Of a DNA stretch of 64,000 bases, positions 39,843-48,383 are shown one piece after another (positions within the stretch are counted from its first letter, which is position 1; each line of letters opens with the position of its first letter). Origin of the DNA: Phil1 sp963643205. Its GTDB lineage: Bacteria; Bacillota; Clostridia; Christensenellales; CAG-138. Below the pieces are notes generated by a model, which worked only from the letters and a program-made list of their open reading frames with translations, had not been told where the DNA came from and did no database searches. Position numbers and translations under genes: made by a program. The stretch lies in assembly GCA_963643205.1 (NCBI GenBank), contig CAVIJJ010000001.1:1-64000 (forward strand). Reading direction: 5' to 3'.

Positions 39843-40995
39843 TCTTAAACTGCTCAAAAGAATAGATTGGTTTACAATACTCTTGGTCGTGGGGCTTGTT
39901 CTCTTCGGTCTTATAAGCATTGCCAGCATTATGGCCTCTCCTTTCAGCGGAGAGGAAAGCTCTATAGGGGATTATACCGAAAAGCTGAACATGGTTTATG
40001 TGAATAAGCAGATTGTAAACTTTCTTGTGGGCGCGGCCGCTTTTTTGATTATTATAATATTTGATTATCAGCAGGTATTTAAGCCGCTGATAAAGTTTGC
40101 GTATATTGGCATAGCCGGTCTGTTGGTGCTGCTCATAGCGCTGGACAAAACGCAGCGCGGCGTATCCGGCTGGTTTGTTTTCGAGGCCATAGACCGCGCC
40201 ATTCAGCCGGGCGAGCTTTGCAAAATATGCGTTATAATCGCTCTTTCAAAAATAGTGAGTGAGGATATGGATAAGCATGAGGGCAAGCTTAAAACATTTA
40301 AGTCTATCGCTTATGCCGCCGCGGTGTGTCTGGGACCAACGCTTCTTATAATGGTTCAGCCGGACTTTGGCACTGCGTTTGTTCTTTTGTGCATAATGGT
40401 AATGATATTCTTCGTTGCCAAAATATCATGGGGATATATAGGCGCCGCGGCTGCGGCCGTTGCCGCGGGACTGCCGCTTGCGTACTTCTTTGTCTTTAAT
40501 GATGACCAAAAGGGCAGAATTACGGCCTTCCTGAACCCGGAGTCCGATCTTCAGGGAAGCGGCTATAACGTTATGCAGTCAAAAATCGCCATAGGTTCAG
40601 GCCGGCTTTACGGCAAAGGATATTTTTCGTCCGGAACCCTTGCTCAGCTTAGGTTCGTTCCGGAAAGGCATACAGACTTTATATTCGCGGGCATTGTTGA
40701 AGGCGTGGGTTTTATCGGCGGCACGATTCTGATAGTTGCATTCTTTGCCCTGATTTTCCGCTGGATTTGGATTGCCGTGCATTCAAAGGATTATTTCGGC
40801 ATGTGCCTTGTCGCGGGCTGCGCCGGCATGCTTCTTGCGCACGTTTTTGAAAATATCGGCATGACAATAGGCCTTATGCCTGTTACCGGCATACCTCTGC
40901 CGTTTATAAGCTATGGCGGTTCAAACCTGCTTACGAATATGATAGCAGTCGGAATTGTTGAAAACGTTTGGATGCGGCGCCCGGAAAAGAAGTAG
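39835..40995 (+). CDS. rodA: rod-shape peptidoglycan polymerase RodA
   Basis: 386 aa SEDS polymerase for side-wall growth. About ten membrane helices; motifs RAIQPGELCKICVIIALSK, QPDFGTAFVLL, QSKIAIGSGRLYGKG and PLPFISYGGSNLL match RodA/MrdB. Starts inside the end of the lipoprotein gene. Its class B PBP partner is not beside it; the PBP at 34373 or one elsewhere may serve. Followed by a CGCTCT/AGAGCG hairpin. Confidence 0.95.
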   Translation: MFDLKLLKRIDWFTILLVVGLVLFGLISIASIMASPFSGEESSIGDYTEKLNMVYVNKQIVNFLVGAAAFLIIIIFDYQQVFKPLIKFAYIGIAGLLVLLIALDKTQRGVSGWFVFEAIDRAIQPGELCKICVIIALSKIVSEDMDKHEGKLKTFKSIAYAAAVCLGPTLLIMVQPDFGTAFVLLCIMVMIFFVAKISWGYIGAAAAAVAAGLPLAYFFVFNDDQKGRITAFLNPESDLQGSGYNVMQSKIAIGSGRLYGKGYFSSGTLAQLRFVPERHTDFIFAGIVEGVGFIGGTILIVAFFALIFRWIWIAVHSKDYFGMCLVAGCAGMLLAHVFENIGMTIGLMPVTGIPLPFISYGGSNLLTNMIAVGIVENVWMRRPEKK

Positions 40996-41046
40996 CTTAT
41001 GGCGCTCTGAAAAGAGCGTCCGCAAGCACAAGCATACGCTTTTCAT

Positions 41047-41089
41047 AGACGCATTTTGCCCTTGATGTATGGGCGAGATGCGTCTTTTT
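41047..41089 (+). terminator. terminator after rodA
   Basis: AGACGCAT (41047-41054) pairs with ATGCGTCT (41078-41085), with inner GCCC/GGGC pairing, followed by TTTTG. Confidence 0.75.
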
Positions 41090-41112
41090 GTATGCAAGTT
41101 CAATATCATTAA

Positions 41113-41262
41113 CGGGAGGGAAATAACACAGGAGTTGTCACTCCTCCCCAGACCGGTGACAACAGCAGCATGTTCCTTTGGATGGCTCTGCACCTTGTAA
41201 GCGGCGGCGCAGACGTGTGCGCGGTGACTTTTGCAAAACGGAAGAATACCAATGCCGAGTAA
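41113..41262 (+). pseudogene. remnant of a cell-surface protein C-terminal anchor
   Basis: An open frame without a start, bounded by TAA at 41110-41112, encodes PPQTGDNSSM, a hydrophobic helix (FLWMALHLVSGGA), and a basic end (FAKRKNTNAE). This is the LPxTG-like sorting signal layout at the end of clostridial surface proteins. Nothing upstream extends it, so it is a tail left after loss of the main gene. Confidence 0.65.
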
Positions 41263-41290
41263 CGGAACAAAATTCATATGATCTTCACAG

Positions 41291-41322
41291 GGCGGGCAGG
41301 TACAAACACCTGCCCGCCTTTT
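41291..41322 (+). terminator. terminator after the surface-anchor remnant
   Basis: GGCGGGCAGGT (41291-41301) pairs with ACCTGCCCGCC (41308-41318), 11 bp, then TTTT. It still sits 29 bp after the remnant stop, as in an intact gene. The rest of 40996-41489 holds a small AT-rich hairpin (41368-41391) and the pyrG promoter. Confidence 0.85.
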
Positions 41323-41407
41323 ATACAAATATAACGGGAACAATATAACACGCAATTATATCATGATTTTTTGCCTAAATCAGGGCAAAAATTAAATTGA
41401 TGCTTAT

Positions 41408-41436
41408 TTGACAAATCTTTTTGGCGGTAATATAAT
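41408..41436 (+). promoter_or_regulatory. promoter of pyrG
   Basis: Consensus TTGACA (41408-41413), 17-bp spacer, consensus TATAAT (41431-41436). In Bacillus, pyrG is controlled by CTP-dependent reiterative transcription at a GGGC start; that start sequence is not seen clearly here. Confidence 0.8.
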
Positions 41437-41489
41437 TCAATATCTTTTGAAATTCGGGCCTTACGCCCTTGGTTTTATACGGAGGATAT

Positions 41490-43097
41490 ATGACTAAGTT
41501 TATTTTTGTTACCGGCGGTGTTGTGTCCGGCCTTGGCAAGGGCATAACCGCGGCAAGCCTGGGCAGGCTGCTTAAAATGCGCGGGCTGAAGGTTGCCGCG
41601 CAGAAGTTGGATCCTTACATAAATGTGGATCCCGGCACAATGAGCCCCTATCAGCACGGGGAAGTGTATGTTACGGAAGACGGCGCCGAAACGGATCTTG
41701 ACCTTGGCCACTACGAGCGCTTTATAGACGAAAACCTTAACAAATACTCAAATCTTACTACCGGCAAGGTTTATTGGAATGTGCTTAACAAAGAAAGGCG
41801 AGGGGAGTATCTCGGCTCAACTGTCCAGGTCATTCCGCATATAACCAACGAAATAAAGGATTTTGTTTATCGTGTTGCGAAGGAAACCGACGCGGATGTC
41901 GTTATTACCGAAATCGGCGGAACAATAGGCGATATAGAGTCTCAGCCGTTTATAGAGGCCGCAAGGCAAATATCCCTTGAGGTCGGCAGGGAAAACAGCC
42001 TGTTTATTCATGTAACGCTTGTGCCGTTCCTGCGCGGAAGCGATGAGCATAAGTCTAAGCCCACCCAGCATTCCGTTAAGGAGCTTCAGGGAATGGGCGT
42101 GAATCCCAACATAATCGTGCTTAGGTGCGATGAGCCGCTCGAGGATTCCATATTCAAAAAAATATCCATGTTCTGCAATGTTAAGCCGGATTGCGTTATA
42201 GAGAATATAACATTGCCATGCCTGTATGAAGCTCCGCTGATGCTTGAAAAAGCCAATTTTTCATCCGTGGTTTGCAGAGAGCTTGGCATAAACGCGCCTG
42301 AGGCGGATTTGAGCGAATGGAGCGAAATGGTTGAAAGAATACACTCTCGCAAAAAGAATACGGATATAGCCCTTGTCGGAAAATATGTGCAGCTTCACGA
42401 CGCATATCTTTCCGTTGCCGAGGCATTAAGGCACGCCGGATATGATCTTGATTCGGATATTACAATACATTGGATAGATTCCGAAACCATAAATGCGGAA
42501 AACGTGTCGCAGGTGCTTGGCGATATGGACGGAATAATAGTTCCCGGCGGATTCGGTTCGCGCGGAATAGACGGCATGATACTTGCCGCCAAATTTGCCC
42601 GCGAAAACCATGTGCCGTATTTTGGAATATGCCTGGGTATGCAGATAGCCGTTATAGAATACGCGCGCAATGTTGCCGGCATAGCTGATGCCGACTCCGG
42701 CGAGTTTAACGAGCTTTGCCAAAATAAGGTTATAGACTTTATGCCGGGCCAGAGCGACAGCATAGATAAGGGCGGCACGCTCAGGCTTGGCGCCTATCCG
42801 TGCATGATAAAGAGCGGCACCGTTATGGAGCGTTGCTACGGCAAGGCTACCATATTTGAACGCCATCGCCATCGCTATGAATTCAATAACGATTATCGCG
42901 ATGTTCTTACGTCCGCGGGTCTTACTCTTTCGGGCCTGTCGCCGGACGGAAAGCTTGTTGAAACGGTAGAGCTTACAGACAGGCCTTTTTACGTTGGCGT
43001 GCAGTACCATCCGGAGTTCAAATCACGCCCAAATAAAGCGCATCCGCTGTTTCGCGGCTTTGTAAAGGCGGCGCTTGAGCGCAGGGAAAGCAAGTAA
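41490..43097 (+). CDS. pyrG: CTP synthase
   Basis: 535 aa, makes CTP from UTP, ATP and glutamine. N-terminal synthetase domain with VTGGVVSGLGKGITAASLGRLL, and a C-terminal glutaminase with PGGFGSRG, the nucleophile in YFGICLGMQ and the His/Glu of VQYHPEFKSRP. ATG 41490 is chosen because ACGGAGGATAT precedes it; seven extra codons upstream are not used. Single gene. Confidence 0.98.
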   Translation: MTKFIFVTGGVVSGLGKGITAASLGRLLKMRGLKVAAQKLDPYINVDPGTMSPYQHGEVYVTEDGAETDLDLGHYERFIDENLNKYSNLTTGKVYWNVLNKERRGEYLGSTVQVIPHITNEIKDFVYRVAKETDADVVITEIGGTIGDIESQPFIEAARQISLEVGRENSLFIHVTLVPFLRGSDEHKSKPTQHSVKELQGMGVNPNIIVLRCDEPLEDSIFKKISMFCNVKPDCVIENITLPCLYEAPLMLEKANFSSVVCRELGINAPEADLSEWSEMVERIHSRKKNTDIALVGKYVQLHDAYLSVAEALRHAGYDLDSDITIHWIDSETINAENVSQVLGDMDGIIVPGGFGSRGIDGMILAAKFARENHVPYFGICLGMQIAVIEYARNVAGIADADSGEFNELCQNKVIDFMPGQSDSIDKGGTLRLGAYPCMIKSGTVMERCYGKATIFERHRHRYEFNNDYRDVLTSAGLTLSGLSPDGKLVETVELTDRPFYVGVQYHPEFKSRPNKAHPLFRGFVKAALERRESK

Positions 43098-43121
43098 TAG
43101 ACTAAAAATCAGGAAATAATA

Positions 43122-43153
43122 AAGCCCCCGTAATGGCAATACGGAGGCTTTTG
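43122..43153. terminator. terminator between pyrG and the SIMPL gene
   Basis: AAGCC-C-CCGTA (43122-43132) pairs with TACGG-A-GGCTT (43140-43150) with one mismatch, followed by TTG/T run; convergent genes on both sides. Confidence 0.75.
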
Positions 43154-43175
43154 TTTAGAGAAGAAATGAAATTAA

Positions 43176-43976
43176 TTATTGGTCACTGCCTGTATCTATT
43201 TCGTATGTAACGGATACGCTGGCGCTTATTTCCAATTCGCCGGTGCTTACGCTTACGGATTCAGCTGCCGAGGCGGTGTCGTATGCAAGCGAGTTCGCTT
43301 CGTCTGCGTATACGTTTGGTGTGTAGCTCGCGCTGGTCTCATCTATGCTTATCGGCACGGCCTTGATGGTTACTCCGAGCGCTTCGGCTACCGCTTCGGC
43401 CTTTGCCTGCGCGTCGGATACGGCGGCCTTCAATGCCTGCTGATAAGCGCCTGAACTGTCCGAAACGGAGAAACTCAGCGAGTATGTGCCGGTAGCGCCG
43501 GCGGCTATGGCATCGCTCAGCACTTGGCCAACGCTGTCAATATCCCTTATGGTGACCGAAACAGAATTGTTCATGGTGTAGCTTACAACCACGGCGGGGG
43601 ACTTATCGTAATCGTAGTTTTCGTAAAGCGAAATATTTTCGGTGGCAATGTCCGCTTCATCAATTCCGTCAGCCTTCAGCGCTTCCAATACGGCTTCCGT
43701 AGTTGTGGAGTTTTCGGACTGAGCGGCGGCCGGATCCTCGTTGGTTGTTTTTACCTGTATGGTTACCGTTGCTATATCCGGCGTGAGCGTGGCAAGGCCG
43801 GATCCGCTTACGCTTATTACGGATGCTTTGCCGCCGTCATCCTGGTTTATGGTTACCTCCGGGCTGATTACCTGCGGTGTATAGCTTGTGGCGCTCTGGG
43901 AGCCGGTTTTGCAGCCGGTGAGCATAACGGCGGCTAAGCAAACGCACGGAATTAATGCTGCGTATTTTTTATTCAT
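43176..43976 (-). CDS. SIMPL-domain (DUF541) lipoprotein
   Basis: 266 aa from ATG 43976. This start gives a lipoprotein signal (MNKKYAALIPCVCLAAVMLTGC) and lies behind an AAGGAGGA site inside the upstream gene. Residues about 40-260 form the SIMPL domain (VSGSGLATLTPDIATVTIQV, then DAQAKAEAVAEALGV), known from periplasmic or surface proteins including BP26/OMP28. Role unknown; oxidative stress and envelope roles have been proposed for others. Overlaps the DUF4349 gene by 8 bp, so the pair is co-made. Confidence 0.92.
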   Translation of the reverse strand: MNKKYAALIPCVCLAAVMLTGCKTGSQSATSYTPQVISPEVTINQDDGGKASVISVSGSGLATLTPDIATVTIQVKTTNEDPAAAQSENSTTTEAVLEALKADGIDEADIATENISLYENYDYDKSPAVVVSYTMNNSVSVTIRDIDSVGQVLSDAIAAGATGTYSLSFSVSDSSGAYQQALKAAVSDAQAKAEAVAEALGVTIKAVPISIDETSASYTPNVYADEANSLAYDTASAAESVSVSTGELEISASVSVTYEIDTGSDQ

Positions 43977-44976
43977 TCTTGGTTTCTTCCTCCTTAGGAA
44001 CGGTGTTCTTTTTCTTGCCGCGCTTTTTTGTCGCGGCTCGAACAATTATCACTATCAGCGCAACCACTATTGCCACGATGACTATCACGGGCAGGCTCGA
44101 TACAAACCATACAAAGAAGTTAACGAAGAATACCCCTACGCCGTTCAGCGTGTTAGTAAAGCCCTCGCTTATTCTCTCGGCGGTAGTTTGCTCGTTGGCG
44201 GGTCCGGTTATGGCGTTGCGCTCGTTGATGAAAAGATAAACGGTGGTGTAGTCTATAAGCGCGTCGTAGCGCTTAAGCGTGCCGGTAAGGGATTCAATCT
44301 CCAGCATAACCTCGCTTATCCTGTTCTCAAGCTCTATTATATCAGATAGATTGTCTGTTTCAACCATAATCGCGCGCAGCCTTTCAAGCTGCTCCTGCAG
44401 CACGGCAAGCCTAGTGTCGGCATCATAGTATTCATCGGTGATGTCGTCCGTATAATCGCGAATATAGTTTATTTTGCCAAGCGTTTTTACGCCGCTTATA
44501 AAATCGCTTGCCTTTTCGGCCGGAATACGGATTGTCATTTCCAGGTATCTGCCCGCGTCGCCATACGCTTCGGGCTTTGATCCGCTAAGGCTTGATTCCA
44601 GCACATATCCGCCGAACTCACTTATTCTGGCGTTTATGTAGACCGTGTCGTCATCAAAAGCGCTTGTGGTCAGGCTTATATCGTAATTCCTTATTATCTT
44701 TCGTCCGGCGTACATGTCTTCGGATGATTCGGCGGTGCTCGTTGAATGGGTGTACGCATTGTAACTTAAAGATACATCGGAATCGCTTGCTACGGCAGCG
44801 GAGGTGTAATCCTCAATGTATTCTTCCCCAACTTCCTGACCGGCAGTATATGAAATACTTGCGTCTGTCGCCATGTAAGAATCATAGCTTGACGAACGGC
44901 CGCTGCACCCCGCGAATGCAAGGCAAAGCATAAGCGCCGTGGAAATAACTGCGAGAAGCTTTTTATATCGGTTCAT
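43969..44976 (-). CDS. DUF4349 lipoprotein
   Basis: 335 aa. Lipobox LAFAGCS (Cys about 24), then DUF4349 at about 85-310. It holds RKIIRNYDISLTTSAFDDD, a beta/alpha core, a long coiled coil (about 190-250) and a C-terminal membrane helix (about 285-315) with a basic tail. This layout matches the family, which has no known function. AAGGAGG precedes the start. Together with the SIMPL lipoprotein it forms an envelope pair. Confidence 0.92.
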   Translation of the reverse strand: MNRYKKLLAVISTALMLCLAFAGCSGRSSSYDSYMATDASISYTAGQEVGEEYIEDYTSAAVASDSDVSLSYNAYTHSTSTAESSEDMYAGRKIIRNYDISLTTSAFDDDTVYINARISEFGGYVLESSLSGSKPEAYGDAGRYLEMTIRIPAEKASDFISGVKTLGKINYIRDYTDDITDEYYDADTRLAVLQEQLERLRAIMVETDNLSDIIELENRISEVMLEIESLTGTLKRYDALIDYTTVYLFINERNAITGPANEQTTAERISEGFTNTLNGVGVFFVNFFVWFVSSLPVIVIVAIVVALIVIIVRAATKKRGKKKNTVPKEEETKNE

Positions 44977-45188
44977 TCTGTGTACCCTCCTTAAGTAGTG
45001 CCTTTGTAAATATAACGCGCGAATGCGGCAAAAGGTTGCAATTACGGAATAATTGTATTATATATGCTTGTTCGGGCAGGAAAACGTGCGCAAATCGGCG
45101 AATATAAGCCTGAAAATTGCCGTAATGCTTTATTTTTTGAATATTGCTGTGATATAATAACCAAAAGCGTCCTTAGGGAGGATACATC

Positions 45189-45650
45189 ATGAAGTGCAGA
45201 TATTGCCACGGAACCGAAAGCAAGGTTGTAGACTCTAGGCCTACAGATGACGGCACAAGCATTCGCAGGCGCAGAGAATGCATGACTTGCGGCCGCCGCT
45301 TTACCACCTATGAAAAAATAGAAGAAATTCCGATCATGGTTATAAAAAAAGACGGTCGCCGCGAAGCTTTCGACAGCGAGAAGGTGCTTATGGGCATTCG
45401 CAAGGCCTGTGAGAAGCGCCCTGTAAGCGCGGCCCAGATGGATAAGCTGGTGGAGGAGGTTGTGAGGGAAGTGAACAACACCCTTGAGCAGGAAGTTACA
45501 AGCAACTATGTCGGCGAGCTTGTAATGCGCGGTCTAAAGGACCTGGACGAGGTCGCGTATGTTCGTTTCGCTTCCGTATACAGGCAGTTTAAGGATATAA
45601 ACACGTTTATGGAAGAACTCAAACTTCTTTTGAACGATAAATGCGAATGA
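45189..45650 (+). CDS. nrdR: transcriptional repressor NrdR
   Basis: 153 aa. Zn ribbon CRYCHG...CMTCGRRF at 3-36 and an ATP-cone at about 49-139. Senses dATP/ATP and represses ribonucleotide reductase operons by binding NrdR boxes. AGGGAGGA precedes the start, and an extended -10 TGA-TATAAT (45153-45161) lies upstream. Stop overlaps the start of pgeF. Confidence 0.98.
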   Translation: MKCRYCHGTESKVVDSRPTDDGTSIRRRRECMTCGRRFTTYEKIEEIPIMVIKKDGRREAFDSEKVLMGIRKACEKRPVSAAQMDKLVEEVVREVNNTLEQEVTSNYVGELVMRGLKDLDEVAYVRFASVYRQFKDINTFMEELKLLLNDKCE

Positions 45651-46519
45651 TGGATAGATACGAATACCTTTCCGCGTACCAAAGAATGAATCGAGGCTGC
45701 CTGTATGAAGAAAACGCGGGTATAGGCTTTTTCCGCGCTAAGCAGCTGAAGAATATGCCTGGCGTTGAGCATGGGTTTACGTCAAGGCAGGGAGGAGTAA
45801 GCCCCAAACCATGCGATTCACTCCATTTGAATTTCAAAAAGCCGCATGATCTTGCTCTCGTCAAAGAAAATTTCTCCCGCTTCGCTTCCGCCGCCGGGAT
45901 AGATTATCAAAGCATGGTTGTTGTAAGCTATGAGCACGGCACAAATGTGCTTAAGCTTGATTCAAAAGACGCGGGCCGCGGCTTTGATAAAGAGCCGCTT
46001 GATAATTGCGACGGTATAATTACCGATTCACCCACTCTTACCCTTATAACCAATCATGCCGATTGCGGCGCTTTCTTTATATTCGATCCTGTTAAAAAAG
46101 CGGTTGGCCTTGCCCATTCCGGCTGGAAGGGTACGCTCGGGGGCATCGGCGCGAATGTTGTAAAGCTTATGCGGCAGTGCTACGGATCAAACCCCAATGA
46201 TATGATAGCTTCCACAGGCCCTGCGATTTGCAAAAATTGCTACGAGGTGGACGAGCCGCTTGCTCAAAGGTTTGATGATCGCTTTGGCCGTGGCGTATGC
46301 ACGCGGCCCGGCAGGGAGGGTCACGCATGGCTTGATCTTGAGGCCGCGCAGGCGATACAGCTTGTCGAGGCGGGGCTAAAATGCGAAAACATAACGCTTA
46401 TGGAAAAGTGTACGTTCGAAGATGAAGAGCATCTTTTTTCGCATAGGCGCGATACACCGCGCTTTGGAGGAACCGGAGATATGGCAGCATATATACGCAT
46501 CGTGGCAGAAGACGCATAA
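45647..46519 (+). CDS. pgeF: peptidoglycan editing factor PgeF (laccase-domain YfiH/YlmD)
   Basis: 290 aa; removes wrongly added L-Ser from muropeptide precursors in E. coli. Signatures VEHGFTSRQGGVS, ITNHADCGAFF and LAHSGWKGTLGG, with the Zn ligands His, Cys and His, are intact. The ATG at 45647 overlaps the nrdR stop (ATGA); an ATG 6 bp earlier is also possible. No strong ribosome site, consistent with coupling. Confidence 0.94.
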   Translation: MMDRYEYLSAYQRMNRGCLYEENAGIGFFRAKQLKNMPGVEHGFTSRQGGVSPKPCDSLHLNFKKPHDLALVKENFSRFASAAGIDYQSMVVVSYEHGTNVLKLDSKDAGRGFDKEPLDNCDGIITDSPTLTLITNHADCGAFFIFDPVKKAVGLAHSGWKGTLGGIGANVVKLMRQCYGSNPNDMIASTGPAICKNCYEVDEPLAQRFDDRFGRGVCTRPGREGHAWLDLEAAQAIQLVEAGLKCENITLMEKCTFEDEEHLFSHRRDTPRFGGTGDMAAYIRIVAEDA

Positions 46520-46560
46520 AAAGAAAAATATATGTGAATTGCCCGATAACTCGGGCATGT

Positions 46561-46594
46561 GATGCTTTTCATAAGCATCGTAATCTGATATAAT
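46561..46594 (+). promoter_or_regulatory. promoter of the Asp23 operon with inverted repeat on the -35 box
   Basis: TTTTCA (46566-46571), 17 bp ending TGA, TATAAT (46589-46594). GATGCTT (46561-46567) and AAGCATC (46573-46579) form a hairpin over the -35. A GCCCG/CGGGC hairpin (46541-46556) lies just before. Confidence 0.5.
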
Positions 46595-46624
46595 ATCGAA
46601 AAAGATAAATAAGGAGGGCATATT

Positions 46625-47056
46625 ATGGCAGCAGAAAATGAGATTACGCGTGAGCTGAACGAGGTACAGGGCGGCAAAATAAGCTTTGCGCCGGACGTGA
46701 TAGCAACTATAGCAAGCCTTGCCGCAACCGAGGTTGAAGGCGTAGAGGGTATGGCCGGCGGAGTTGTTGAAGGCATTACCGGCATGATAAGCAACAAAAA
46801 GAGCCTGACCAAGGGCGTTAAGGTTGATGTGGCCGATGAGCAGGTTTCCATCGATGTAAACGTCATCATCAAGTATGGCTACAAGCTGCACGAGGTATGC
46901 GCAAATATACAGAACGGTGCCAAGAACGCGATAGAGACCATGACCGGCCTTAAGGTGAGCGCTGTAAACGTATTTGTTTCATCCATTAGCTTTGAAAAGG
47001 CGAAGAAACAGGTTGTACAGTCTGCGGCAGATGCCGAGCAGACCACGGAAGAATAA
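46625..47056 (+). CDS. Asp23/Gls24 family envelope stress protein
   Basis: 143 aa, YloU/Asp23 type. The domain covers about 16-125 with ISFAPDVIATIASLAATEVEGV and GVKVDVADEQVSIDVNVIIKYGYKLHEV. Members are abundant, coat the inner face of the membrane and are recruited by AmaP, the product of the next gene. TAAGGAGGG precedes the start. Confidence 0.94.
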   Translation: MAAENEITRELNEVQGGKISFAPDVIATIASLAATEVEGVEGMAGGVVEGITGMISNKKSLTKGVKVDVADEQVSIDVNVIIKYGYKLHEVCANIQNGAKNAIETMTGLKVSAVNVFVSSISFEKAKKQVVQSAADAEQTTEE

Positions 47057-47076
47057 AACAAAGCACAGTAATTGAT

Positions 47077-47102
47077 TACGCCGCCGCGTATACGGCGGCG
47101 TA
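47077..47102 (+). other. intercistronic GC-rich hairpin between asp23 and amaP
   Basis: A perfect 10-bp stem TACGCCGCCG/CGGCGGCGTA with a six-base loop. There is no T run after it (TATTAGG), so it may act as a partial terminator or an mRNA-stabilising end rather than a full stop. Confidence 0.7.
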
Positions 47103-47118
47103 TATTAGGAGTGACGAA

Positions 47119-47694
47119 ATGAGATTTAATTTTTTTGACAAATTCCTGCTCGTGCTGCTGCTTTTGTGCGTAATAGCGCTGAGCGCGCTCTGCGTGGCGG
47201 TGGCTATGGGCTTCGTTTCGTATGAAATGATAGTTATGCCGATTAAAATCGTTACTAACGGTCTTATTGTAAATAAGCTTATACTCGGCGCGATAGGCGT
47301 TGTCCTGCTTGCTGTAGCGTTAAGGCTGTTTGTGGCTATGGGCAAAAAGCGTACCACGAAGGGGGCTGCTGCTCCCATGCCCACGTCTACAATGGTCATG
47401 AGCGGCGATAACGGCTCTGCATATATAACAATCGCTGCAATAGATTCATTGGTGCAGAGGCATTGTCGCGCCAACGCAAAGGTTAAGGAATGCGAGTCGG
47501 CAGTATTGCCGGCAAGCGATCCTACCTCCGGCATAAGCATAAAGCTTAGGCTTGGTGTTTCACCGGATGCGGTAATACCGGAGCTTAGCGCCAATCTTCA
47601 AAAAAGCCTTAAAGAGTATATTGAGTCGCTTTGCGGCGTTGCCGTGAACGCCATCGATATTCTTATCGTGCCTGTACAGCAAAAAAGCATATAA
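47119..47694 (+). CDS. amaP: alkaline shock response membrane anchor protein AmaP
   Basis: 191 aa. Two membrane helices (about 10-33 and 52-75) followed by an Asp23-like domain (about 95-185). AmaP holds Asp23 at the membrane. TTAGGAG precedes the start, and the next gene is the DUF2273 partner, as in other Bacillota. Confidence 0.93.
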   Translation: MRFNFFDKFLLVLLLLCVIALSALCVAVAMGFVSYEMIVMPIKIVTNGLIVNKLILGAIGVVLLAVALRLFVAMGKKRTTKGAAAPMPTSTMVMSGDNGSAYITIAAIDSLVQRHCRANAKVKECESAVLPASDPTSGISIKLRLGVSPDAVIPELSANLQKSLKEYIESLCGVAVNAIDILIVPVQQKSI

Positions 47695-47706
47695 GGAGCA
47701 CGCTAT

Positions 47707-47925
47707 ATGAATTTCATGGAATTCTGGCTTAAATATAAGTGGCGCATACTTAGCGTGCTGTTCGCAATAGTTCTTGCGGCGTTTCTCTTTACCATAGGTT
47801 TTTGGAAAACCTTACTGCTTTTCGTGCTGGTCGGTATCGCTTTCTTTATAGGCTCGCTGCTTGATGAGGGCGGGCGCGCAAGGGTGAGCGAATTTTTCCG
47901 TTCCATCTTTAAAAGCGACAAGTAA
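47707..47925 (+). CDS. DUF2273 small membrane protein
   Basis: 72 aa, two membrane helices (about 12-32 and 34-52), KTLLLFVLVGIAFFIGSLLDEGGR. Short proteins of this family sit with Asp23/AmaP. AAGGAGCA precedes the start. Confidence 0.9.
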   Translation: MNFMEFWLKYKWRILSVLFAIVLAAFLFTIGFWKTLLLFVLVGIAFFIGSLLDEGGRARVSEFFRSIFKSDK

Positions 47926-47936
47926 CGCGGTATAAT
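47908..47936 (+). promoter_or_regulatory. possible promoter of nusB
   Basis: TTTAAA (47908-47913), 17 bp, TATAAT (47931-47936); the -35 lies within the DUF2273 gene. Confidence 0.5.
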
Positions 47937-47968
47937 TATTCATAAACATACACAAAGGAAGATATCAC

Positions 47969-48379
47969 ATGAGCAGAAAAACCGCCCGTGAAGTGGCGAT
48001 GAAGTTGGCGTTCGCGCGTCTGTTCGGCGGCGAAGATACCTACGAGGCCATATTGGAAAAGTCGGGCATAAACGAGAAGCCTACCGAAGACGATATGAGC
48101 TATTCGGATCAGGTTATTCGCGGCATTGAAGAGCACGGCACGGAGCTTGATGAGAAAATAGCGGAGCTTGCGATAGGCTGGAGCATAGATCGTATGCCGA
48201 GAGTGGACCTGTCCATATTGCGCGTAGCTATCTACGAAATGCTGTATATGGACGCGATTCCATCAAGTGTATCGATAAACGAAGCGGTAGAGCTTGCGAA
48301 GCGCTTCGGAGGAGAGAAGAGCTCTTCGTATATAAACGGTATGCTGGGCACGCTTGCCAAGCAAACCGACAAGGAATAA
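47969..48379 (+). CDS. nusB: transcription antitermination factor NusB
   Basis: 136 aa all-helical RNA-binding protein that, with NusE, acts on rRNA operon transcription. MSRKTAREVAMKLAFARLF and the end SSSYINGMLGTLAK are typical. AAAGGAAG precedes the start. First of the conserved run to recN. Confidence 0.96.
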   Translation: MSRKTAREVAMKLAFARLFGGEDTYEAILEKSGINEKPTEDDMSYSDQVIRGIEEHGTELDEKIAELAIGWSIDRMPRVDLSILRVAIYEMLYMDAIPSSVSINEAVELAKRFGGEKSSSYINGMLGTLAKQTDKE

Positions 48380-48383
48380 TAAC

